33,728 nucleotides of DNA from an uncultured Muribaculaceae bacterium (GTDB lineage: Bacteria; Bacteroidota; Bacteroidia; Bacteroidales; Muribaculaceae), in the NCBI GenBank assembly GCA_910576935.1, contig CAJTKG010000029.1:1-33728 (forward strand), given 5' to 3'. The position numbers and the translations under genes are program-made. A model generated the notes under the pieces. The model worked only from the letters and a program-made list of their open reading frames with translations, did not search any database and was not told where the DNA came from. Shown here one piece after another: positions 23,544 to 32,003 of the stretch. How positions within the stretch are numbered: the stretch's first letter is position 1; the number at the start of each line of letters is the position of its first letter.

Positions 23544-25166
23544 ATGAAAAAAATATATAATCTGCTGCTGATGCCTCTTGCCGCGATGCTCTGGGCCTGC
23601 AGCGACAACGTGATAGACGACCTGTCGGGCTCGTACGACGACATACAGCGCTATAACTATACCACCGAGACTACCGGCGAGACCGATAAACTCAAAAAAG
23701 GCCTCAAGTATCTCCACATGGAATTCTCAGACGGCAAAGACAACACCCTGAATCTCGACGTAGTCTCGCGCGAATGGACTCTGCAGCCCGGTGTCTACAA
23801 GCCGATGAAGAATCTCGAGGCCCCCGAGAACATGCAGTTTTTCGGTTATGTGGCAAAGGGATCTGCGACTGCCGGCATCTTCACCGAGGGCGACCTCGAA
23901 GTAAACATGGTCGGGAGCGACTATGACATCAGCGGCCTGCTGACAGCCGGTGACGGCAAACGCTATGTCGTAAACTACCGCGGCCCGATCGATTTCGTCA
24001 TCGGCATTGACGATCCCGAACCCAGCGGCTACACCATGTCGCTCAAGGTCGAGCCCGTGACAATCACTGACTATACCACCTGGCAGACTGTCGTAGTGCC
24101 CGGCGTCAGCAAATATACAATCGCCGTCAGCGATCCTTCGGGCAACGCAGCCGCATTCTTCGAGGCCATAAACAAAGAGGGCCTGGCTACAGAAGATCTC
24201 TGCGGCACATATACCATAGCCGGCTCGCCCGCCGAACCCTGGCTGATCGACAACGGTTGGCTCGTTCCCGACTACGGCATGGCCGGAGGCGCGTTTGTCG
24301 TGGCTCCCGACGGCGAGAAGCAGTATATAACCCAAGGCAAGATCAACATAGATAAAGTCACCGGCATCAACGGCGAAACCCTCTATAACTTCACCGGCGA
24401 AGGTCTCTCGTATATCACCGTCGCCGGAGGCAACGGCTCGACCAACCTCGGCATAAAGTTTGTCTCTTTTCTTGAGAAACACGGCACCGAGATGCTCGAT
24501 CTCTCCTTCCAAAGCAATACACTCGGGCGTGAGGTGAAATATTCCGTACTGCTGCCAAAGAGTTTCGACGGCAACAAGCAGTTCCCCGTACTATATATGC
24601 TCCACGGAGCCGCCGGCAACAACAACGACTGGTTTACCCAGGGCGGCGTAGCCTACCACACGGGCGACCTCGACAACGAAATGGTTATCGTCTCTGTCCA
24701 GGCAACCATCGGCGGCTTCGATACTTTCTACTCTGACAATTACAAAGGCGGCGGCGTCAAATACGAGTCATTCTTCATCAACGAGTTCGTGCCGGCTATT
24801 GACGCAATGTTCAAATGCAACGGCAAACGCGGCATCTCGGGTCTCTCGATGGGCGGCTTCGGCACTATGTACTACGGCATCAAATACACCGATATGTTTG
24901 TAGGCATGTATGCCTGCTCGCCCGCTCTCCACAACGGCGAGAGCATCAATATCGGCGACATGCTCGGCACCCCCGGCATCAAGCCTTTCGTCGTCGAGAT
25001 CGGCACCGAAGACTTCCTCTACGAAAGCGTCAAATGGCTCGCCAACATGGGCCAGTATCTGCCGATGATGACCTATATCGAACGCCCTGGCGCTCACGAC
25101 TGGCCATTCTGGAGCGCATGTGCTCCCAAGATTGTCAAGTTCTTCGACGGTTTATTCTCCAAATAA
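23544..25166 (+). CDS. Surface lipoprotein with CE1-type esterase domain
   Basis: 540 aa. Lipobox WAC with Cys19. Residues 50-310 are strand-rich and unrecognised; they contain two similar-looking strand segments (around GLLTAGDGKRYVVNYRG and ITQGKINIDKVTG) and may be one or two binding domains. Residues 325-540 are an esterase-D/CE1 alpha/beta-hydrolase: PVLYMLHGAAG near 348, nucleophile S435 in GLSMGG, D490 in EIGTEDF and H518 in PGAHDW. CE1 members include feruloyl and acetylxylan esterases. Lying 21 bp after SusD, it takes the place of SusE/F, so binding and de-esterification at the surface are probably combined. It closes the first operon. Confidence 0.85.
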   Translation: MKKIYNLLLMPLAAMLWACSDNVIDDLSGSYDDIQRYNYTTETTGETDKLKKGLKYLHMEFSDGKDNTLNLDVVSREWTLQPGVYKPMKNLEAPENMQFFGYVAKGSATAGIFTEGDLEVNMVGSDYDISGLLTAGDGKRYVVNYRGPIDFVIGIDDPEPSGYTMSLKVEPVTITDYTTWQTVVVPGVSKYTIAVSDPSGNAAAFFEAINKEGLATEDLCGTYTIAGSPAEPWLIDNGWLVPDYGMAGGAFVVAPDGEKQYITQGKINIDKVTGINGETLYNFTGEGLSYITVAGGNGSTNLGIKFVSFLEKHGTEMLDLSFQSNTLGREVKYSVLLPKSFDGNKQFPVLYMLHGAAGNNNDWFTQGGVAYHTGDLDNEMVIVSVQATIGGFDTFYSDNYKGGGVKYESFFINEFVPAIDAMFKCNGKRGISGLSMGGFGTMYYGIKYTDMFVGMYACSPALHNGESINIGDMLGTPGIKPFVVEIGTEDFLYESVKWLANMGQYLPMMTYIERPGAHDWPFWSACAPKIVKFFDGLFSK

Positions 25167-25205
25167 GCCATACCGTTTGTCCTAATGCGAAGTTTCCGGC
25201 CTAAG

Positions 25206-25224
25206 ATCTTGCATATTACAAGAT
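25206..25224. repeat. Inverted repeat ATCTTG / CAAGAT
   Basis: Perfect 6-bp arms with a 7-nt spacer, 39 bp after the esterase gene. It could be a weak terminator or an operator. Confidence 0.4.
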
Positions 25225-25259
25225 TTCTGACTTATTTTGCGCAAGGTTTATCCCTCGCG

Positions 25260-25273
25260 GACTGACGTCAGTC
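25260..25273. promoter_or_regulatory. 14-bp perfect palindrome before the second operon
   Basis: GACTGACGTCAGTC is self-complementary over all 14 bases and lies 110 bp upstream of the next gene. A weak TACGCTTG box (one mismatch from consensus) follows at 25313-25320. It may be a regulator site for the second operon. Confidence 0.4.
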
Positions 25274-25383
25274 GGCTGCCGGTTTTGTGGTTACTGCCGA
25301 TAGGCCGGAGACTACGCTTGATTCACTTAAATCCTTAAATTGTAACTATTGATTCATTTTCATAACTAATAAACCATCTTACA

Positions 25384-26574
25384 ATGAAAAAATATATTAT
25401 TCTTGCCGCAGTGGCATTGGCAACTCTGTGTGCCGACGCCCAGCAGGCTCTCTGGGGCGGCTCACAGATCGTGTCGCCCGAAATCAACCCCGACAATACA
25501 GTGACATTCCGCATCTCGGCACCCAAAGCCGTCAAAGTGCAGGTTACGGGTGACTTCCTGCCCACACAGAAAATGCAGACCCCTTACGGCGAATTTGACG
25601 CTCCCGGCGTCGCCGACATGGTCGAGAAAGACGGCGTCTGGCAATACACCACCGAAGCTCCCCTCGCCCCCGAACTCTACAGCTATACCATGCTCGTCGA
25701 CGGTCTCAAGATCAATGACCCCTCTAACGTCCACCGCATCCGCGACGTCCAGTCGGTGACCGACGTCTTCATCATACCCGGCGAACGCGCCGATCTCTAC
25801 AAAATCAACGACGTGCCCCACGGCACTGTCTCGAAAGTGTGGTACAACAGCCCCACACTCGGCATGGACCGCCGTCTGACCGTCTACACTCCCGCAGGAT
25901 ATGAGTCGGGCAGCAAACGCTACCCTGTCTTCTATCTGCTCCACGGCATGGGCGGCGACGAGAACGCATGGACCGAGCTTGGCCGCGCCTCTCAGATTCT
26001 CGACAACTTGATCGCCCGGGGCAAAGCCGAGCCGATGATAGTCGTCATGACCAACGGCAACGCCGCCCTGCAGGCCGCTCCGGGCGAGTCAAGCCTCGGC
26101 TTTGCAGCCCCGACAATGGCTCTTCCCAAAACAATGGAGGGCAGCTTCGAGACTCACTTCCCCGAGGTCGTCAAATTTATCGACAAAAACTACCGCACCA
26201 TCAAAAACAAAAAATCACGCGCTATCGCAGGCCTCTCGATGGGAGGTTTCCATTCGATGCACATCTCGAAACAGTATCCCGACATGTTTGACTATGTCGG
26301 CCTTTTCTCAGCCGCCATCGAACCCAATAAAGACGTAAAGAGCCCTATCTATGACGATCTCGACAAAAAGCTCAAGACTCAGTTTGCAAAAAAACCGGCG
26401 CTCTACTGGATCGGTATCGGCAACACCGACTTCCTCTATCAGGCCAATAAAGCCTACCGCAAAAAACTCGACGACAACGGTTATGCCTATACCTACTTCG
26501 AGACTCCGCAGGGTCACATCTGGAAAAACTGGCGCATATACCTCACCGAATTCACCCCGTTACTCTTCAAATAA
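25384..26574 (+). CDS. Secreted CE1-type esterase with N-terminal CBM48-like domain
   Basis: 396 aa. Signal peptide MKKYIILAAVALATLCADAQ. Residues 25-130 are an E-set/CBM48-like domain (VTFRISAPKAVKVQVTGDF, then GVWQYTTEAPLAPELYSYTM and DGLKINDPSN), as in feruloyl esterases of the Xyn10D/XynZ type. Residues 150-396 are a CE1 hydrolase with LLHGMGG near 185, nucleophile S285 in GLSMGG, D349 in GNTDF and H378 in PQGHIW. It is related to, but clearly different from, the lipoprotein esterase upstream. It opens the second operon and overlaps the following GH3 gene by one base (TAATG). Removal of feruloyl or acetyl groups from the glycan is the likely job; the exact ester is not determined. Confidence 0.9.
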   Translation: MKKYIILAAVALATLCADAQQALWGGSQIVSPEINPDNTVTFRISAPKAVKVQVTGDFLPTQKMQTPYGEFDAPGVADMVEKDGVWQYTTEAPLAPELYSYTMLVDGLKINDPSNVHRIRDVQSVTDVFIIPGERADLYKINDVPHGTVSKVWYNSPTLGMDRRLTVYTPAGYESGSKRYPVFYLLHGMGGDENAWTELGRASQILDNLIARGKAEPMIVVMTNGNAALQAAPGESSLGFAAPTMALPKTMEGSFETHFPEVVKFIDKNYRTIKNKKSRAIAGLSMGGFHSMHISKQYPDMFDYVGLFSAAIEPNKDVKSPIYDDLDKKLKTQFAKKPALYWIGIGNTDFLYQANKAYRKKLDDNGYAYTYFETPQGHIWKNWRIYLTEFTPLLFK

Positions 26575-28892
26575 TGATAAAGCGATTCATCACATTATCG
26601 GCTGTGGCGGCTCTGACCGTCACAGCCTTCGCCTCACCTGTCATACCGCGTGACGAGGCAATAGAAAAGAAAGTCGAAGCCACGCTTTCGAAAATGACCC
26701 TCGACGAGAAGATAGGGCAGATGACCGAGCTCGCCATAGATCTCATAGCCCACCGAGGTCCCGACGGCAAGCTGGTATACCATCCGGGCATGCTCGACAG
26801 CATCATCGGCAAATACAAGGTCGGCTCGATACTCAACGCTCCCCAGCACGCTCTCACAGCCGAAGAGTGGAATGAGTTTATCGGTAAGATCCAGGATGCG
26901 TCTATGAAGGAGATCGGCATCCCCTGCATCTATGGCCTCGACCAGAACCACGGTGTGACCTACACCCAGGGAGGCACCCTCTTCCCCCAGAACATCAATG
27001 TCGCGGCAACGTTCAACCCGGCGCTCGCCGAAGAGGCTGCCGCAATCACAGCCTACGAGACACGCGCCACAGCATGTCCCTGGACCTATTCGCCCACCGT
27101 CGATCTCGTCCGTCAGGCCGCATGGCCACGCGTATGGGAGAATTTCGGCGAAGATCCATATCTCAGCGGGGTCATGGGCGCTGCGCAGATACGGGGATTC
27201 CAGGGCACAGATCCCAACCACCTCGGCAAAGACAAGATCGCCACGTCGGTAAAACATTATATGGGATATAGTGTCCCCTTCAGCGGCCAGGACCGTACCC
27301 CCGCCGTCATCAGCGAGGCCGACCTCCGCGAGAAACACTTCGCTCCCTTCCTCGAATGTCTTAAAAACGGCGCTCTGACCATCATGGTCAACTCGTCGAG
27401 CATAAACGGCATCCCCACCCACATCAATAAACGGCTCCTCACCGGATGGCTCAAAGACGAACTCGGCTGGGATGGCATGATCGTCACCGACTGGGCCGAT
27501 ATCAACAACCTCTGGCAGCGCGAGAAAGTCGCCAAAGACAAAAAAGAAGCTATCGCCATGGCCATCAACGCCGGCATAGATATGGCCATGGAGCCTTATC
27601 AGTGGGATTACTGCACCTTGCTCAAAGAACTTGTCAACGAAGGCACTGTGCCCATGAGCCGCATCGACGACGCAACCCGCCGCGTGCTCCGTCTCAAATA
27701 CCGTCTCGGTCTCTTCGACAACCCGATGACGCGCCTTGGCGACTACCCCGACTTTGCCTCGGAGAAACACGACGCTGCCGCCCGACGCGCAGCCGTCGAG
27801 TCAATGATACTCCTTAAGAACAACGACGGCGTTCTTCCTCTCAAAAAAGGCGGCAAGATACTCCTTACCGGTCCGAACGCCAACTCCATGCGTTCGTTAA
27901 ACGGCGGCTGGAGCGTGACATGGCAGGGCAAACTCGAAGCCGGCGACCTCGCCGACAAAAACACCGTGCTCAAAGCCATGCAGAACCGTTTCGGCAAAGA
28001 CAACATCATCTATGTCCCCTCTGTCGAATATGATGAAAACGGTGCATACTATGACGAGAAAACACCCGATTTCAGCGGTCTCGAAGCCAACGCATCAAAA
28101 GCCGACGTCATTGTGCTCTGCATCGGCGAGAATTCTTACTGCGAGACACCGGGCAACACAACCGACCTCAATCTCTCGGCAAACCAGAAAGAGCTTGTGC
28201 GCCGCGCAGCCGCGACAGGCAAACCGGTCGTGCTCGTGCTCAACGGCGGCCGTGCCCGCATCATAGCCGACGTCGAACCCCTCGCCGCAGCCGTCGTCGA
28301 CATACTCTTACCCGGCAACGAAGGCGGTAACGCTCTGGCCGACCTGCTCGCTGGCGACGAAAACTTCTCGGGCCGTCTGCCATACACCTACCCGCGACAC
28401 GTCAACTCGCTCTCTACTTATGATTACAAAGCCTCACAGAAAGTCGGCACAATGGCCGGCGCATACGACTACAATGCCGACGTCTCGAGCCAATGGCCCT
28501 TCGGCTACGGTCTGAGCTACACCACCTTTGCCTACGGTCCGCTCAAATCATCGGCCACCCGGTTCAAGAACGGCGACAACCTCACATTCACTATCGATGT
28601 CACCAATACCGGCGACCGCGAAGGCAAAGAGACCGTCATGCTCTACTCGAGCGACCTCGTGGCATCGCAGTGTGTGCCCGACAACCGCCGCCTGCGCGCG
28701 TTTGACAAAATAAACCTCAAACCCGGCGAGACCAAGACCGTCACCCTCACCATTCCCGCCTCTGACCTCGCTTATGTAGGAGCCGACGGCAAATGGATTC
28801 TCGAGAAAGGCGACTTCAGGATTCAGATAGGCGACAAAGTAGCCGACATCACATGTACAGAGACTTATAACTGGACCACACCAAACAGATAA
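26574..28892 (+). CDS. GH3 beta-glycosidase, ExoI-like
   Basis: 772 aa with a signal peptide (cleavage near residue 20, AFAS). GH3 N domain with KHYMGY near 227 and nucleophile D306 in MIVTDWADI; C domain with ETPGNTTDLNLS near 524, matching the acid/base motif of barley exo-glucanase-like GH3 enzymes (GENSYCET, candidate E524); fibronectin-III-like end domain (about 660-772). It would release terminal glucose or xylose from non-reducing ends in the periplasm. It is translationally coupled to the esterase before it and is followed 7 bp later by a second GH3. Exact sugar specificity cannot be read from the sequence. Confidence 0.93.
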   Translation: MIKRFITLSAVAALTVTAFASPVIPRDEAIEKKVEATLSKMTLDEKIGQMTELAIDLIAHRGPDGKLVYHPGMLDSIIGKYKVGSILNAPQHALTAEEWNEFIGKIQDASMKEIGIPCIYGLDQNHGVTYTQGGTLFPQNINVAATFNPALAEEAAAITAYETRATACPWTYSPTVDLVRQAAWPRVWENFGEDPYLSGVMGAAQIRGFQGTDPNHLGKDKIATSVKHYMGYSVPFSGQDRTPAVISEADLREKHFAPFLECLKNGALTIMVNSSSINGIPTHINKRLLTGWLKDELGWDGMIVTDWADINNLWQREKVAKDKKEAIAMAINAGIDMAMEPYQWDYCTLLKELVNEGTVPMSRIDDATRRVLRLKYRLGLFDNPMTRLGDYPDFASEKHDAAARRAAVESMILLKNNDGVLPLKKGGKILLTGPNANSMRSLNGGWSVTWQGKLEAGDLADKNTVLKAMQNRFGKDNIIYVPSVEYDENGAYYDEKTPDFSGLEANASKADVIVLCIGENSYCETPGNTTDLNLSANQKELVRRAAATGKPVVLVLNGGRARIIADVEPLAAAVVDILLPGNEGGNALADLLAGDENFSGRLPYTYPRHVNSLSTYDYKASQKVGTMAGAYDYNADVSSQWPFGYGLSYTTFAYGPLKSSATRFKNGDNLTFTIDVTNTGDREGKETVMLYSSDLVASQCVPDNRRLRAFDKINLKPGETKTVTLTIPASDLAYVGADGKWILEKGDFRIQIGDKVADITCTETYNWTTPNR

Positions 28893-28898
28893 CCGACC

Positions 28899-31238
28899 AT
28901 GAAATATATAACTTATCTTGGCGCGGGAGCCGCAATAGCTCTCGGCATTGCCTCTTGTGACTCAACCCTCAGGCTTAACGAAAATAACATCGACGAGGTC
29001 GTGGCCGCCATGACTCTCGAAGAAAAAGCCCATCTCATCGTCGGCACAGGCATGACCGGCATCGACAGCGGCGACAGTGCCGTTGTCGGCGAGACCCGCT
29101 CTATCGTTCCCGGCGCCGCAGGCACGACATATCCCATACCCCGGCTTGGCATCCCCGCCGTAGTCCTTGCCGACGGCCCTGCCGGCCTGCGCATCAGCCC
29201 CACCCGCGACAATGACAGCGCGACATATTACTGCACCCACTTCCCTATCGGCACAATGCTGGCGTCGACATGGAATCCCGAACTGGTCGAACAGGTCGGT
29301 GAAGCCATCGGCGACGAAGTGCTCGAGTATGGCGTCGACGTCCTCCTCGCACCCGCGCTCAACATCCACCGCAATCCGCTATGCGGCCGCAACTTCGAGT
29401 ATTACTCTGAAGATCCGCTCGTGAGCGGCAAAATAGCTGCCGCATATGTCCGCGGCGTCCAGAACAAAGGTGTCGGCACAAGCATAAAGCACTTTGCTGT
29501 CAACAATCAGGAGACAAACCGCATGGCCAACGATGCCCAGGTGAGCACACGCGCTCTCCGCGAAATATATCTCAAAGGCTTCGAAACCGCCGTCAAAGAA
29601 AGCCGGCCATGGACTGTGATGTCATCATACAACTACCTCAACGGCGTCTACACATCAGAAAATCCCGACCTGCTGACTGAGCTGCTCCGCGACGAATGGG
29701 GCTTCGACGGCATGGTCATGACCGACTGGTTCGGCGGTTCTGACGCCGTAGCCCAGATGAAGGCCGGCAACGATATGCTCCAACCGGGTTACAACGCCCA
29801 GTATGAAGCCATCGTCGAAGGCGTCAGAAACGGGTCGCTCGACGAGACAGTGCTTGACAAAAATGTCAGCCGCATTCTTGCCATGATCGTACGCACACCC
29901 CGCTTCAAAGGCTACCGTTTCTCAAACAAGCCCGATCTCGACGCTCACGCCGCTCTCACACGCTCTGCCGCAAGCGAGGGCATGGTGCTTCTCAAAAACG
30001 ACCGTCAGACACTGCCGCTGAAGCCTGAGACAAAAAAGGTCGCACTCTTCGGCTGCACATCTTACGACTTCATCCCCGGCGGCACAGGCTCGGGCAACGT
30101 CAACCGGGCATACACAGTCTCGCTGCTCGACGGACTCAACAACGCCGGTATCTCGTCTGACGAGAAACTCCGTGCAGCCTACGCAAACCACGTCGACAGA
30201 TGGCGCAAATCGCTCGAGGCCGACACCTCGCGCTTCGCCGCATTCATGCCCGTTGTGCTTCCTCCCGAAATCAACTTCACTGCCGCCCGGCTCGCTTCCG
30301 CCGCAAAAGACAATGACGCCGCAATCATCACAATAGGCCGCGGCTCAGGCGAATTCCTCGACCGCGAATCTTCAAACTTCAACCTGAGTGCTGAAAATAA
30401 GGCCATGATTGCCGACGTGAGCCGCGCATTCCGTGCCGCCGGCAAGCCCGTAGTTGTCGTAATGAACGTAGGCGGCGCCGTCGAAACTTCCTGGAGCGGC
30501 AACGCCGACGCCATACTCTGCGCCTGGCAGGGCGGACAGGAAGGAGGCAACAGCGTCACTGACGTCCTTACCGGCAAGACCAATCCTTCGGGAAAACTTA
30601 CAATGACTATGCCCGTCAAGTTTGAAGACCACGCCTCGACGGCGAACTTCCCCGTCAATCTCAAAAGCGACAAAAACATTGTAATCGCCAACCAAGGACC
30701 GAAACAAGACACGAAACTCATCGACTACACGCCCTATGAAGAAGACATCTATGTCGGCTACCGCTACTTCGACAGCTTCGACAAAAACGTTGCCTATCCA
30801 TTCGGTTTCGGTCTGAGTTACACGACTTTCGACTATGACAATGCCGAAGTATCGCAGGACGGCGACAAAGTCTGCGTCAAAGTCAGAGTCACCAACACGG
30901 GCGACCGCGCCGGCAAAGAAATCGTCCAGCTCTATGCCGCCGACCCCCTGGCTAAAGACCGCAACAAACCCGCCAAAGAGCTCCGCGGCTTCACAAAGAC
31001 AGCCGAACTTGCTCCGGGTCAGTCTGAGACCGTCAGCATCAGCTTTGACGTCAACGACCTCGCGTCGTTCGACGCCGAAAAATCGGTCTGGCGTCGCGAT
31101 GCCGGCACATATGACCTCCTGGTAGGCGCATCTTCTCGCGACATACGCTCGACGCTGCCTCTCGAAGTCAGCGCCGCCGAGACCGCCGTCCCCGATATCC
31201 TCGTCCCCAAAGCCACAATCAATACCCTCAAACGTTAA
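28899..31238 (+). CDS. GH3 beta-glycosidase, BglB-like lipoprotein
   Basis: 779 aa. Lipobox IASC with Cys20, so membrane-anchored. GH3 N domain starts near residue 35 (MTLEEKAHLIVGTG), with DGPAGLR at 92-98, GRNFEYYSEDP and KHFAVNNQETNR near 197, and nucleophile D276 in MVMTDWFGG. The C domain has GRGSGEFLDRE with candidate acid/base E485, typical of the BglB-type branch, unlike its neighbour; a fibronectin-III-like domain follows (about 655-760). It works alongside the upstream GH3 on a different linkage or end group, by inference. It is the last gene of the second operon; a strong terminator begins 24 bp after the stop. Confidence 0.93.
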   Translation: MKYITYLGAGAAIALGIASCDSTLRLNENNIDEVVAAMTLEEKAHLIVGTGMTGIDSGDSAVVGETRSIVPGAAGTTYPIPRLGIPAVVLADGPAGLRISPTRDNDSATYYCTHFPIGTMLASTWNPELVEQVGEAIGDEVLEYGVDVLLAPALNIHRNPLCGRNFEYYSEDPLVSGKIAAAYVRGVQNKGVGTSIKHFAVNNQETNRMANDAQVSTRALREIYLKGFETAVKESRPWTVMSSYNYLNGVYTSENPDLLTELLRDEWGFDGMVMTDWFGGSDAVAQMKAGNDMLQPGYNAQYEAIVEGVRNGSLDETVLDKNVSRILAMIVRTPRFKGYRFSNKPDLDAHAALTRSAASEGMVLLKNDRQTLPLKPETKKVALFGCTSYDFIPGGTGSGNVNRAYTVSLLDGLNNAGISSDEKLRAAYANHVDRWRKSLEADTSRFAAFMPVVLPPEINFTAARLASAAKDNDAAIITIGRGSGEFLDRESSNFNLSAENKAMIADVSRAFRAAGKPVVVVMNVGGAVETSWSGNADAILCAWQGGQEGGNSVTDVLTGKTNPSGKLTMTMPVKFEDHASTANFPVNLKSDKNIVIANQGPKQDTKLIDYTPYEEDIYVGYRYFDSFDKNVAYPFGFGLSYTTFDYDNAEVSQDGDKVCVKVRVTNTGDRAGKEIVQLYAADPLAKDRNKPAKELRGFTKTAELAPGQSETVSISFDVNDLASFDAEKSVWRRDAGTYDLLVGASSRDIRSTLPLEVSAAETAVPDILVPKATINTLKR

Positions 31239-31262
31239 ACCGATAGGACTAATTATACACAG

Positions 31263-31302
31263 AGAGGCTGCGCCGTAAAATATTACGGTGCAGCCTCTTT
31301 TA
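31263..31302. terminator. Strong terminator after the second GH3
   Basis: AGAGGCTGCGCCGTAA (31263-31278) and TTACGGTGCAGCCTCT (31283-31298) pair along 16 bp with one G-U around a 4-nt loop, followed by TTTT. It also lies at the convergent end with the minus-strand pair. Confidence 0.9.
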
Positions 31303-31332
31303 ATACTAACTTAAACTATTGATGCGCAGCTC

Positions 31333-31968
31333 TCAGAATCGATAGCCGACACTGATGCGGAGCTCACCCGGCTTGCCGGTGGTAAACGTGCCAAGGTCCA
31401 TCATATCGCCGAGGTGTATCTTGTAGTTGACGCCAACACGTACCATCTTGATATCGGCAAGCACCCCTATGTTCCAGCCCCATTGCACTTTTTTTTCATT
31501 ACGTCGATCTGTATGTACTTGTGGATTATCTTTAGGTGTAAATCTAAACTTGTGGCTCTGAGCGAATATCCAGTCCATCTCCGGTCCGGTTGTAAGACCG
31601 AGGCTCCAATCACTTTCGTTTACAATGTTAACGCCAAAGTTTGGGCGCAGAGCAAAGACAGAACTTATAGAACGTACATCATCAGGCAATAAAGATGAAA
31701 AGACTTTATCGCCATAAAGATTGCTTCGATGCCAACGTTGAGCGATTGCAACTTCGGGCAAAATGAATAATCGAGAGCCGAATTTATATTTATAATTGGC
31801 AAACAGCTCCACACCACCGTATGCCATGATATTATTTTCACCCTTTAACAACTCACTTGACATTTCACCGGTCACACCGACAGCAAAATCACCATCCCTG
31901 GCCTTGGCATATTGTGTGCAGCCTATCAATCCAACACCCGCAAGTAAAAATATAAATAATCGTTTCAT
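31333..31968 (-). CDS. Small outer-membrane beta-barrel protein
   Basis: 211 aa with a signal peptide MKRLFIFLLAGVGLIGC; the Cys could make it a lipoprotein, but the barrel-type C-terminus argues for an ordinary signal. Alternating strands throughout (VELFANYKYKFGSRLFILPEVAIA, LGLTTGPEMDWIFA, VGVNYKIHLGDMMDLGTF) and terminal VGYRF fit an 8-strand outer-membrane barrel of the PorT-like class. Function unknown. It starts 35 bp after the C10-like gene in the same direction and is probably co-transcribed with it. Opposite-strand frames here are shadows. Confidence 0.75.
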   Translation of the reverse strand: MKRLFIFLLAGVGLIGCTQYAKARDGDFAVGVTGEMSSELLKGENNIMAYGGVELFANYKYKFGSRLFILPEVAIAQRWHRSNLYGDKVFSSLLPDDVRSISSVFALRPNFGVNIVNESDWSLGLTTGPEMDWIFAQSHKFRFTPKDNPQVHTDRRNEKKVQWGWNIGVLADIKMVRVGVNYKIHLGDMMDLGTFTTGKPGELRISVGYRF

Positions 31969-32003
31969 TTTAATAAGATTTAAAGGTAAGTTGTAAGAAA
32001 GGG

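Noticed and set aside
26634..27770. 378-codon minus-strand frame under the first GH3
   Set aside because: Shadow frame; the plus-strand GH3 has all family motifs.
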